NCBI GenBank assembly: GCA_021325475.1
Contig: JAJPHA010000026.1
Span: 19,705-83,704 of the forward strand
Direction of reading: 5' to 3'
Source: Rhodanobacteraceae bacterium
Lineage (GTDB): Bacteria > Pseudomonadota > Gammaproteobacteria > Xanthomonadales > Rhodanobacteraceae
DNA: 64,000 bases
Position 1 is the first letter of the stretch. Each line of letters starts with the position of its first letter. A model generated the notes under the pieces. The model was given only the letters and a program-made list of their open reading frames with translations, did not search any database and was not told the origin of the DNA. This document shows, piece after piece, positions 27,164 through 35,121 of this stretch. A program made the position numbers and the translations under genes.

Positions 27164-29575
27164 ATGAACGAGCGCTTCAAGATCGCGATCATCGGCTCCG
27201 GGCCGGGCGGATTGTCCGCGGCGGCGCGCGCGGCCGAGCGCGGCGTGCCGCACGTGCTGCTCGAGGCCGAGGACCATCTGTCCAACACGATCTACCGCTA
27301 CCAGAAGGGCAAGTTCGTGATGGACGAACCGGGCATTCTGCCGCTGCGCGCGCCGGTGCCGTTCAAGGCCGGCTCGCGCGAGGAGATCCTCACGGCCTGG
27401 GACGAGGCGGCGGCACGGCTGAAGATCAACGTGCGCCTGAAGCACGAGGTCGCTTCGATCAAGCCTCTCGCCGGCGGCGGCTTCGAGATCAAGTGCAGCA
27501 ACGGCCAGACCCTCGCCGCCGAATTCGTCGTGCTCGGCATCGGCCTGCAGGGCAACATCCGCAAGCTCGGCTGCCCGGGCGAGGACCTGCCGTTCGTGCA
27601 ATACCAGCTCGACGACCCGGACGAATACGAAGGCGAAGTGATCGCCGTGGTCGGCGCCGGCGATGCGGCGATCGAGAACGCGGTGGCGCTGGCCAAGCAG
27701 AACAACGTCATCATCATCAATCGCAAGGACGAATTCGCGCGCGCCAAGAAGGCCAACGAGGCGGCGATCCTGAAGGCGATCGAGGACGGCACCATCGAGT
27801 GCTACTACAACTCCGCGCCGGAGCGCGTCGATGCGCTGAGCGTCGGCCGCAAGAAGGGCCGGATGATCCTCAACACCGCCAACGGCAAGGCGCAGATCCT
27901 GCTCGATCGCGTGATCGCGCGCCTCGGCGCCACCGCGCCGCGCGGCTTCGTCGAAGCCTGCGGCGTGGTGTTCCCGAGCAAGGACCCGGCGGCGGTGCCG
28001 GCGATCAGCTCGCAGTACGAATCCAACGTCAAGGGGCTGTACATCGTCGGCGCGCTCGGCGGCTACCCGCTGATCAAGCAGGCGATGAACCAGGGCTACG
28101 AGGTCGTCGAATACATCCTCGGCCACAAGGTGGAGCCGGCGGACGAGCCGCTGCTCAAGGCGAAATTCGCGGCGATGCCGGGCTTCCGCAACGTCGAGGA
28201 GGCACTCGCCCGGGTGCAGAAGAACGTGCGCCTGCTCGCGCACATCACGCCGTTGCAGTTGCGCGAGTTCATGCTCGACTCGGACATCCGCACGCCGAAA
28301 CCCGGCGAGACGATCTTCAGGCGCAACGATTACACCAACACGTTCTTTTCCATCGTCGAGGGCGAGGTGCACATCCTCATCGACGAGCAGCGCAACCAGC
28401 GCGTCACGCTCAAGCGCGGCGAGTTCTTCGGCGAGATGAGCCTGATCTCCGGCCGGCGCCGCTCGGCCACCGTGCTCGCCGGCGCGAACTGCGTGCTGAT
28501 CGAGACGCCGCGGCGTTCGATGAATCGCCTGATCAACTCGGTCGAGGCGGTCAAGCGCGAGATCGATCAGGTGTTCATCCTGCGCGCGGTGCAGTCGCGC
28601 TTCGCCGCCGAGGTGCCGGTGGAGCAGCTCGCCGAGGTGGTGGCCAACGCGCGCCTGGAGCGTTTCAAGGCCGGCGACGTGCTGTTCCACGAGGGCGAGA
28701 TCGCCGATTGCCTGCATCTGGTGCGCTCCGGCTCGCTCACGATCTCGCGCAACATCGGCGGCAAGGACGTGGTGCTCTCCTACGTGCCGGCGGGCAACTA
28801 CGTCGGCGAGATGGCGCTGATGGGCGAGTCGCGCCGCTCGGCGACCGCGCGCGCCGCGATCGCGACCGAGACCGTGCGCCTCGATGGCGAGAGCTTCAAG
28901 AAGCTGGTCAACCGCGTACCGGTGCTGCGGCTCAAGCTGCAATCCGAATACCGCCAGCGCGCCGCCGCGAACCTGGCGATGCAGGCCGCGCCGGAAGGCG
29001 GCGACATCATCTCGTTCCTGATTTCCCAGGGCGCCGGCGAGGCCACCGACATCCTGCTGATCGACGAGTCGTTGTGCGTGCGTTGCGACAATTGCGAGAA
29101 GGCCTGCGCCGAGACCCACGGCGGCACCTCGCGGCTCGATCGCGAGGCCGGACCGACCTTCGCCAGCGTGCACGTGCCGACCTCGTGCCGCCACTGCGAA
29201 CACCCGCATTGCATGAAGGATTGTCCGCCCGATGCGATCCACCGCGCGCCGAACGGCGAGGTGTTCATCGCCGACAACTGCATCGGCTGCGGCAACTGCG
29301 AACGCAACTGCCCCTATGGCGTGATCCACATGGCGGCCAAGCCGCCGAAGAAGCCGGGCCTGATCCAGTGGCTGCTGTTCGGTCGCGGTTCCGGCCCGGG
29401 CGAAGCGCCGCTCGAGCCGAAGGCGAAGCAGGCCGCGACCGGCAAGAAGGCGGTCAAGTGCGACATGTGCAAAGGTATACCCGGCGGTCCGGCGTGCGTG
29501 CGCTCCTGTCCGACCGGCGCGGCGATCCGCATCTCCCCCGAGGAGTTTCCGGCGTATGCGCAATCGAGAAGATAG
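27164..29575 (+). CDS. FAD/NAD(P)H oxidoreductase fused to two cyclic-nucleotide domains and a four-cluster ferredoxin
   Basis: An 803-residue cytoplasmic fusion; the start has GGGAGG seven bases upstream. Residues 1-320 are a thioredoxin-reductase-like flavoprotein: FAD loop GSGPGG (11-16), NAD(P) loop VVGAGDAAIENA (162-173) and GLYIVGALGGYPL (291-303). It lacks the redox CxxC. Two cNMP-binding domains follow (about 365-460 and 485-590), each with a phosphate-cassette-like FGEMSLISGRRRSATV or VGEMALMGESRRSAT. Residues 630-795 are a DmsB/NrfC-type module with sixteen Cys in four sets (638-648, 675-687, 706-716, 766-782), so four [4Fe-4S] clusters. The layout suggests NAD(P)H to FAD to iron-sulfur electron flow, gated by a nucleotide. 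It heads the electron-transfer cluster. Confidence 0.85.
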   Translation: MNERFKIAIIGSGPGGLSAAARAAERGVPHVLLEAEDHLSNTIYRYQKGKFVMDEPGILPLRAPVPFKAGSREEILTAWDEAAARLKINVRLKHEVASIKPLAGGGFEIKCSNGQTLAAEFVVLGIGLQGNIRKLGCPGEDLPFVQYQLDDPDEYEGEVIAVVGAGDAAIENAVALAKQNNVIIINRKDEFARAKKANEAAILKAIEDGTIECYYNSAPERVDALSVGRKKGRMILNTANGKAQILLDRVIARLGATAPRGFVEACGVVFPSKDPAAVPAISSQYESNVKGLYIVGALGGYPLIKQAMNQGYEVVEYILGHKVEPADEPLLKAKFAAMPGFRNVEEALARVQKNVRLLAHITPLQLREFMLDSDIRTPKPGETIFRRNDYTNTFFSIVEGEVHILIDEQRNQRVTLKRGEFFGEMSLISGRRRSATVLAGANCVLIETPRRSMNRLINSVEAVKREIDQVFILRAVQSRFAAEVPVEQLAEVVANARLERFKAGDVLFHEGEIADCLHLVRSGSLTISRNIGGKDVVLSYVPAGNYVGEMALMGESRRSATARAAIATETVRLDGESFKKLVNRVPVLRLKLQSEYRQRAAANLAMQAAPEGGDIISFLISQGAGEATDILLIDESLCVRCDNCEKACAETHGGTSRLDREAGPTFASVHVPTSCRHCEHPHCMKDCPPDAIHRAPNGEVFIADNCIGCGNCERNCPYGVIHMAAKPPKKPGLIQWLLFGRGSGPGEAPLEPKAKQAATGKKAVKCDMCKGIPGGPACVRSCPTGAAIRISPEEFPAYAQSRR

Positions 29576-29622
29576 GGCTGAAGGCCGAGGGCCAAGGGCC
29601 GAGGGCCGAGGGCTGAGGGCTG
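29574..29622. repeat. heptamer tandem repeat AGGGCYG, seven units
   Basis: Seven 7-bp units: AGGGCTG, AAGGCCG, AGGGCCA, AGGGCCG, AGGGCCG, AGGGCTG, AGGGCTG. The first unit overlaps the TAG stop of the upstream oxidoreductase gene. The same heptamer recurs in reverse at 29745-29765, at 57816-57829 and inside fdsB at 58899-58926. Confidence 0.85.
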
Positions 29623-29706
29623 AGGCTTCGACTTCGCGCCTGCGGCGCGCAGCCCGACCTTCTCTTGGCGAATGGCTCGGCCCGAACGGATGGTGTGCGT
29701 CTGTCC

Positions 29707-29741
29707 GCTCACCGCTCACCGCTCACCGTTCACCGTTCACC
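29707..29741. repeat. heptamer tandem repeat GYTCACC, five units
   Basis: Five direct 7-bp units: GCTCACC three times, then GTTCACC twice. It lies inside the 198-base gap between the oxidoreductase fusion and the cytochrome b gene, flanked by the AGGGCYG arrays. Confidence 0.85.
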
Positions 29742-29744
29742 ACT

Positions 29745-29765
29745 CAGCCCTTGGCCCTCAGCCCT
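29745..29765. repeat. inverted AGGGCYG units before the cytochrome b gene
   Basis: CAGCCCT, TGGCCCT, CAGCCCT: three units of the heptamer in the opposite orientation to 29574-29622, ending 8 bases before the ATG at 29774. The two arrays can pair (GAGGGCCAAGGGC with its complement), so a transcript across the gap could fold into a long stem. Confidence 0.8.
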
Positions 29766-29773
29766 TGACCCCC

Positions 29774-30670
29774 ATGCACGACTCGATCCTCACCTACGCG
29801 AAGTCGCGCTATCTGTGGGTTGCCCTCGCGCTCGGCGCGGGCGCGCTCGCGGCCTACCTGTGGCACGACCCCGGCGGCCCGCCGAACGGCGGCACCTGGC
29901 TCGGGTACACCCTCGGCACGATCGGCGCCGCGCTGATCGTCTGGCTGATGTGGTTCGGCGTGCGCAAGCGCAGCTACGCCGGCGGCATCGGCACGCTGCG
30001 CGGCTGGCTGTCGGCGCACGTCTATCTCGGCACCACGCTGATCCTGATCGTGCTCCTGCACGCCGGTTTCCAGCTCCACTGGAACCTGCACACGTTCACG
30101 TTCGTGCTGATGCTGGGCGTGATCTTCTCCGGCTTCTTCGGCGTGTACGCCTATCTGCGCTATCCCACGCTGATGACGCGCAATCGCGAAAGCGCGACCC
30201 GCGACGCCATGCTCGAGGAAATCGCCGAGATCGACCAGAACGCGCTGGCGCTCGCCGACGGCATCGACCCGAAGATCCACGCCCTGGTGCTGCGCTCGAT
30301 CCAGAACACCCGGCTCGGCGGCGGCGCGTGGACCCAACTGCGCGCCCGCGACGGCTCCGATCTCGCGCTCGCCTCGCTGCACGAGGCCATGGCCGCGCGC
30401 GAACAGCGCAAGGAGATGGCCACCAGCGAAATGCCGACCATGTTCGCGATGGTCGATTTCCTCGCCGGCCGCGCCACCGACAAGCAGGGCGAGGCGATGC
30501 GCAAGTTGATCGATCTGATCTCGCGCAAGAAGGCGCTGGCCACGCGCGTGGCGCGCGACATCCAGTTCCAGGCGCTGATGGAGGTCTGGCTGTACCTGCA
30601 CGTGCCGCTGTCGTTCGCGCTGCTGGCGGCGCTGATCGGCCACATCGTGTCGTCGTTCTTTTATTGGTGA
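29774..30670 (+). CDS. membrane protein with di-haem cytochrome b pattern
   Basis: A 298-residue integral membrane protein I do not recognise by name. Hydrophobic helices lie at about 13-30, 43-62, 80-100, 108-128 and 271-296. Helix 3 carries His82 and His96, and the last helix His276 and His290. Both pairs are spaced H-x13-H, the arrangement by which two helices hold two b-type haems in cytochrome b, quinol oxidase and ferric-reductase families. Between them is a soluble helical region (about 140-265). It lacks the FAD/NAD domain of ferric reductases, but the preceding gene supplies FAD and iron-sulfur parts. A role as the membrane step between that protein and the decahaem cytochromes is inferred. 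The ribosome site is weak, being replaced by repeat sequence. Confidence 0.75.
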   Translation: MHDSILTYAKSRYLWVALALGAGALAAYLWHDPGGPPNGGTWLGYTLGTIGAALIVWLMWFGVRKRSYAGGIGTLRGWLSAHVYLGTTLILIVLLHAGFQLHWNLHTFTFVLMLGVIFSGFFGVYAYLRYPTLMTRNRESATRDAMLEEIAEIDQNALALADGIDPKIHALVLRSIQNTRLGGGAWTQLRARDGSDLALASLHEAMAAREQRKEMATSEMPTMFAMVDFLAGRATDKQGEAMRKLIDLISRKKALATRVARDIQFQALMEVWLYLHVPLSFALLAALIGHIVSSFFYW

Positions 30671-30767
30671 GGTCGGGATGAGTCGATCGATTGCACGCCG
30701 TCGCATGATCGTCCGGGGGTGCCCGGAACCAGGTCTCACGCGCGGCAGCGCCGCCGTTCTCGTCGAT

Positions 30768-30848
30768 GTGTCCATTCGGTTTTCCGCTCGCGTCCAGCGC
30801 GCGGGTGACTTTTCTTTGCTCGTGCAAAGAAAAGTCACCAAAAGAAAG
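30768..30848 (+). repeat. palindromic repeat, copy 1 (TTTCTTTGC family)
   Basis: It begins GTGTCC and contains a perfect 15-bp inverted repeat GTGACTTTTCTTTGC / GCAAAGAAAAGTCAC (30805-30819 and 30824-30838, 4-base loop), then CAAAAGAAAGC. About four fifths of positions match the reverse complement of 31031-31110. From memory, elements of this sort are scattered through Xanthomonadales genomes. Confidence 0.8.
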
Positions 30849-31030
30849 CACGTCAGAGCGGGCTTCGCCCTCGGGTTTGACGCAAAACCAATTTTGCCGG
30901 TCCACACACATTTCCATTGATATTCGGGTTTTCCGGAGCGAGCGTCACGTGATGCAAAAGCGCCTTGCCTGTGGAGTTGTGTGCGAGCCATCCGGGGAAG
31001 GTTTGCGCATATCCAGGGGCGTGCCCGATG

Positions 31031-31110
31031 CCCTTTCTTTGGCCACTTTCTTTGGGCAAGCAAAGAAAGCGGCCCGCTCGCAGGACGCGCGCGGAAAAAT
31101 GGAGGGACAC
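31031..31110 (-). repeat. palindromic repeat, copy 2 in inverted orientation
   Basis: Read on the minus strand it starts GTGTCC, runs through TTTTTCCGCGCGCGTCC, and has the hairpin GGCCGCTTTCTTTG / CAAAGAAAGTGGCC (plus-strand 31041-31074, one mismatch), then CAAAGAAAGG. It is the inverted partner of copy 1, about 180 bases away. Confidence 0.8.
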
Positions 31111-31214
31111 GGCTTGGACGCAGGCGGAAACGCGAAGGGATGCACCCACGAAAACCGCTCACCGAATCATGCGCAGGGGCGCTGCGCTCAAGAACGAGAA
31201 GAGGCACGGCCGTC

Positions 31215-32990
31215 ATGCGCTGGCTGATCCGCCGCGTCCTCAAGAAGGGCAAGGGCGCCGTCTCCTACGAGGAGGACGTCCACTACGGCGACGCCCTGAC
31301 CATCGGCCGCGCCGCGGATCAGGCGATCTTCCTGCCGGATCTGCGCGTCGCCCTCAACCACGCGCGCGTCACCCTGCTCGCGAACGGGCAATACAAGATC
31401 GAATCACTGATCCTCGCCGGCATTCGCGTCGATGGCCAGATCGTCTATACGACGACCGCGGCGCCCGGCGCGGTGATCGAGATCGGCAACACCCGGCTGA
31501 CGCTGCTGTCCGCACCGCAGGACTTCGACGGCGGCGTGGAGATCAGCACGCTCGACAAGACCGAGCAGAAAGCCGAGAAGGAGCGGCTCGCCAAGCCGAC
31601 CCGGCTCGAACAGACGCGCCTGAGCAAACGCCGTCCGGCGTGGGTGCTGTTCCTCGTCATCCTCGTGTTCGGCCTGGTGCTGCCGATGATCGGCCATTTC
31701 GTGCCCGGTTTCGGCGAGCTGCTGCGGCATACGCCGCTGCCGAGCACGCAGAGCTGGAATCCGGGTCCGCTCGACGCCGCCCACGGCTTCTTCGGCGGCG
31801 ACTGCCAGCGCTGCCATCAGCACGCATTCCTGACCGTGCGCGACGCCGCCTGCCTCGCCTGCCACGCCAACACGCCGGCGCACGCCGATCCGGCAAAGTA
31901 TAATCTTCCACAATTGGGCAACGCCGAGTGCCGCTCCTGCCACCAGGACCACCAGGGCGCGCGCGGCCTGAACCGCACCGACCAGCGCCTGTGCGCCGAC
32001 TGCCACGGCGACTTGAAGACGCGCACCCGGAACGCGAGCCAGTTCGAGGACGTGCGCGACTTCGGCACCGCCCATCCGGAATTCAAGCTCCTGCTGCCGG
32101 CGTGGGACGCGAACGGCCGGTTCGCGCCGCAGCGGGTGACGTTCGCGCCCGACCTCAAGGAGAACTCGGGCCTCAAGTTCAACCACGCCAAGCACCTCAA
32201 GCCGGACGGCGTCAACGCGCCGCAGGGCCATCGCGTGCTCGATTGCGGAGACTGCCATGTCCCGGATGCCGGCGGCGCCAAGATGCGTCCGGTGAACTTC
32301 GCGACGATGTGCCACGACTGCCACACGCTCGGCTTCGACCCGCTCGCACCCGGCCGCGAGGTGCCGCACGGCAAGGTGAGCGAGGTGATCTACACCTTGA
32401 ACGAGTACTACGCGCGGGTCGCGCTGGAAGGCGGCTACCAGGACGCGAAATCGCCGGTGATCGTGCAGGAACGTCGGCGCCCCGGCGCACCACCGCTGTC
32501 GCAGCAGCAACAGCAGGAGGCGCTGGCCTGGGCGCGCGAGCAGGCGCGCAGCGTGACCGAGAGCCTGTTCACCGGTCGCGCCTGCACCACCTGCCACAAG
32601 GTTTCGCCGCCGCGCGATGCCGCCGACACCTGGCACGTCGCCCCGGTGCGCGTGGCCGGCGTGTGGTACGCCGACGCCAAGTTCACCCACGCCAAGCACA
32701 CCACGATCTCGTGCGACGACTGCCACGCCGCGCGCAAGTCTGAGGTTGCGAGCGATCTGCTGATTCCCGGCATCGGCAACTGCCGCGCCTGCCATGCCGG
32801 TGCCTATGCGAAGGACCGCGTGGCGACAACCTGTATCGCCTGCCACGAGTATCACCAGTCGTCGACGCTGCGGATGGGTCGCGCACAACTCGATCCGGGC
32901 TGCCTGGCGACGCCGCTGCCGATGGTGCTCGCGCAAGCGAAGGCCGAATCCGGCTGCGCGCCGCGCACGGCGCTGACGGGCGTGCCGTAA
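31215..32990 (+). CDS. inner-membrane decahaem cytochrome c with FHA-like cytoplasmic domain
   Basis: A 591-residue protein. Residues about 25-100 resemble a forkhead-associated domain (LTIGRAADQAIFLPDLRVALNHARVTL). A basic linker follows, then one membrane helix at about 142-160, then a periplasmic region with ten CxxCH haem sites: CQRCH (197-201), CLACH, CRSCH, CADCH, CGDCH, CHDCH, CTTCH, CDDCH, CRACH and CIACH. There is no cleavable signal peptide; the helix would act as anchor with the FHA inside. The FHA Ser-Arg of SRxHA is replaced (ALNHA), so phosphothreonine binding may be lost. It probably takes electrons at the inner membrane and passes them across the periplasm, or the reverse. Confidence 0.85.
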   Translation: MRWLIRRVLKKGKGAVSYEEDVHYGDALTIGRAADQAIFLPDLRVALNHARVTLLANGQYKIESLILAGIRVDGQIVYTTTAAPGAVIEIGNTRLTLLSAPQDFDGGVEISTLDKTEQKAEKERLAKPTRLEQTRLSKRRPAWVLFLVILVFGLVLPMIGHFVPGFGELLRHTPLPSTQSWNPGPLDAAHGFFGGDCQRCHQHAFLTVRDAACLACHANTPAHADPAKYNLPQLGNAECRSCHQDHQGARGLNRTDQRLCADCHGDLKTRTRNASQFEDVRDFGTAHPEFKLLLPAWDANGRFAPQRVTFAPDLKENSGLKFNHAKHLKPDGVNAPQGHRVLDCGDCHVPDAGGAKMRPVNFATMCHDCHTLGFDPLAPGREVPHGKVSEVIYTLNEYYARVALEGGYQDAKSPVIVQERRRPGAPPLSQQQQQEALAWAREQARSVTESLFTGRACTTCHKVSPPRDAADTWHVAPVRVAGVWYADAKFTHAKHTTISCDDCHAARKSEVASDLLIPGIGNCRACHAGAYAKDRVATTCIACHEYHQSSTLRMGRAQLDPGCLATPLPMVLAQAKAESGCAPRTALTGVP

Positions 32991-33065
32991 AGCCGCGCGC
33001 GGCAAGTGCTATGATGGGCCAAAACAAGAAGCCGCATCGGGGCGGTCGCACTCGGGAGGGAGGCG

Positions 33066-35120
33066 ATGGGGAGACCACAGATCCGCTGGCTGGCACTGGC
33101 CTCGGCGCTCGCTCTCGCCGCCTGCGGCGGCGGCAGCAATTCCGGCAGCAGCACCGGCACCGCGCCGCCGCCGGCGGGGACGCCGGACTCCGGCTGCACC
33201 GGCTCGTGCGCGACGGCGCAGTCGCTGCTCACCGTCGGCGACGTGCAGACCGTCATCGCCCAGGCCGCCAACGAGGCGCAGGCGCAGGGCAAGCCGGCGG
33301 TGATCGCGGTGGTCGATCGCGTCGGCAACGTGCTCGCCGTCTACCGCATGACCGGCGCGCCGCTCACGGTCACGATCACCTCGCAGCGCGGCGTGGTCGG
33401 CGGCCTGGAGAATCTCGCCGTGCCGAGCGAACTCGCCGCGATCGCCAAGGCGATCACCGGCGCCTACCTGTCCTCCGAAGGCAACGCCTTCTCGTCGCGC
33501 ACGGCCAGCCAGATCGTGCAGCAGCATTTCAATCCGGGCGACCTCGGCACGCCCTCCGGACCGCTGTTCGGCGTGCAGTTCTCGCAACTGCCGTGCTCGG
33601 ACCTGTCCACCCGGTTCACGCACGGCACCGGCCCCGGTCCGCACCGTTCGCCGCTCGGCCTGTCGGCCGATCCCGGCGGATTCCCATTGTATAAAAGTGG
33701 AACTCCGGTCGGCGGCATCGGCGTGGCCGCGGACGGCGTCTACGGACTCGATCCGGAGGTGATGGACCGCGACCGCGACGTCGACGAATACATCGCCATG
33801 GCCGGCACCTACGGCTTCGGCGCACCCCTGGACCGCCGCGCCGACCGCATCACCGCCGGCGGCATCACGCTGCGCTTCAGCGACGTCGACTACGCCGATC
33901 TCGCCGCCAATCCGGCGAGCGCGCCGCCCTACGCCGCGCTGACCGGCAGCCTGATCGCCGTGCCGGGCTACGCCGACGCCACCATCCTCGCCGGCACCGC
34001 GTTCGGCCAGACCGCCTCCGGCTATCGTCCGGACACCGCGTTCTATCCGGGCCTCGACGCCTTCGTGCTCGACGACGGCACCGGCAACAACCGCTATCCG
34101 CCGATCGCCGGCACCGACGGCGGCAATGCCCTCACTGTCACCGAGGTGCAGACCCTGATGCAGCAGGCGCTCGCCGTCGCCAACCGCGCGCGCGCGCAGA
34201 TCCGCAATCCGGTCGGCAGCCAGGCGCGGGTGACGGTGTCGATCGTCGATACCAACGGCGTGGTGCTGGCGCTGGCGCGGACGCGCGACGCGCCGGTGTT
34301 CGGCACCGACGTGTCGCTGCAGAAGGCGCGCACCGCGGCGTTCAACTCCGGCGCCTACGCCGCCAGCGATCTCGCCAACGCCGCCTCCGCCGCGGCGGGC
34401 GTGTTCACGCCGGCCGCCGCCGATTATCTCGCCGCCAGCATCGATCCGAACGCGCATACCGCGAAGTTCACCGTGCTCGGCACCAGCCACCTCGGCGACT
34501 ACGTGACGCGCCTGCGCGCCTTCCTCGGCCTGCCGAACGCGCTCGGCGACGGCGCTGTCGCGTTCACCGACCGCGCCGGCGGCAACCTGGCGCGGCCGTT
34601 CTATCCGGACGGCATCGACGGCGACCCGCCCGGACCGTTCAGCTATCCGCTGGCGCAGTGGAGCCCGTTCAATGTCGGCCAGCAACTCGATCTGGTCTAC
34701 AACCGCCTGGCGTTCCACGTCGCGTTCTATCTGCAAAACGCGCCGGCGCCGCTCGGCCCGCTCACCGTCTCCGTCGGCAACGTGACGTTGCCGGCGCTGC
34801 CCGACGTGGCGCAGAACTGCACCGGCATCGCGCGCCTGCCGAACGGCATCCAGATCTTCCCGGGCAGCGTGCCGATCTACCGCGGCAGCACGCTGGTCGG
34901 CGGCATCGGCGTGTCCGGCGACGGCGTCGACCAGGACGACATGGTGAGCTTCCTCGGCCTGTACAACGCCGGCCTCAAGCTCGGCGGCAGCATCGCCAAC
35001 GCACCGCCGGCGATGCGCGCCGACCAGCTCGCGCCGCAGGGCTCGCACCTGCGCTACGTGGAATGTCCGCAGGCGCCGTTCCTCGACACCAACGACGCCA
35101 ACGTTTGCGACGGGAAGTGA
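33066..35120 (+). CDS. lipoprotein with two GlcG/HbpS-like domains
   Basis: A 684-residue protein with a strong ribosome site (GGGAGGGAGG). The N terminus is a lipoprotein signal with lipobox LAAC and Cys20, then a Gly/Ser/Pro linker. Two GlcG/HbpS-like domains follow: about 52-255 (LTVGDVQTVIAQAANEAQAQGKPAVIAVVDRVGNVLAVYRM, later GGIGVAADGV) and about 365-640 (LTVTEVQTLMQQALAVANRARAQI, VSIVDTNGVVLALAR, later GGIGVSGDGVDQDD). In Streptomyces HbpS this fold binds haem or iron in redox sensing. It ends one base before the beta-barrel gene. A periplasmic or surface haem/iron-binding role within the cluster is inferred; after Cys20 residue 21 is Gly, so outer-membrane sorting is expected. Confidence 0.8.
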   Translation: MGRPQIRWLALASALALAACGGGSNSGSSTGTAPPPAGTPDSGCTGSCATAQSLLTVGDVQTVIAQAANEAQAQGKPAVIAVVDRVGNVLAVYRMTGAPLTVTITSQRGVVGGLENLAVPSELAAIAKAITGAYLSSEGNAFSSRTASQIVQQHFNPGDLGTPSGPLFGVQFSQLPCSDLSTRFTHGTGPGPHRSPLGLSADPGGFPLYKSGTPVGGIGVAADGVYGLDPEVMDRDRDVDEYIAMAGTYGFGAPLDRRADRITAGGITLRFSDVDYADLAANPASAPPYAALTGSLIAVPGYADATILAGTAFGQTASGYRPDTAFYPGLDAFVLDDGTGNNRYPPIAGTDGGNALTVTEVQTLMQQALAVANRARAQIRNPVGSQARVTVSIVDTNGVVLALARTRDAPVFGTDVSLQKARTAAFNSGAYAASDLANAASAAAGVFTPAAADYLAASIDPNAHTAKFTVLGTSHLGDYVTRLRAFLGLPNALGDGAVAFTDRAGGNLARPFYPDGIDGDPPGPFSYPLAQWSPFNVGQQLDLVYNRLAFHVAFYLQNAPAPLGPLTVSVGNVTLPALPDVAQNCTGIARLPNGIQIFPGSVPIYRGSTLVGGIGVSGDGVDQDDMVSFLGLYNAGLKLGGSIANAPPAMRADQLAPQGSHLRYVECPQAPFLDTNDANVCDGK

Positions 35121-35121
35121 C

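Larger units (their letters stand above)
30671..31214. other. 544-base gap filled by palindromic repeats
   Basis: No gene is supportable here. The gap holds two related ~80-bp palindromic repeats in inverted orientation (30768-30848 and 31031-31110) with about 180 bases between them. The base composition of the middle is lower in GC than the genes on either side (for example CACACACATTTCCATTGATA near 30903). The next gene starts at 31215 behind a weak GAGGC-type ribosome site. Confidence 0.6.

Noticed and set aside
29164..29560. Separate ferredoxin gene at the 3' end of the oxidoreductase fusion
   Set aside because: The frame is continuous from 27164 with no stop, internal ribosome site or start giving a better product.
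29574..29765. Possible CRISPR-like array between two cluster genes
   Set aside because: Units are contiguous 7-bp direct repeats without unique spacers, and no cas gene is near.
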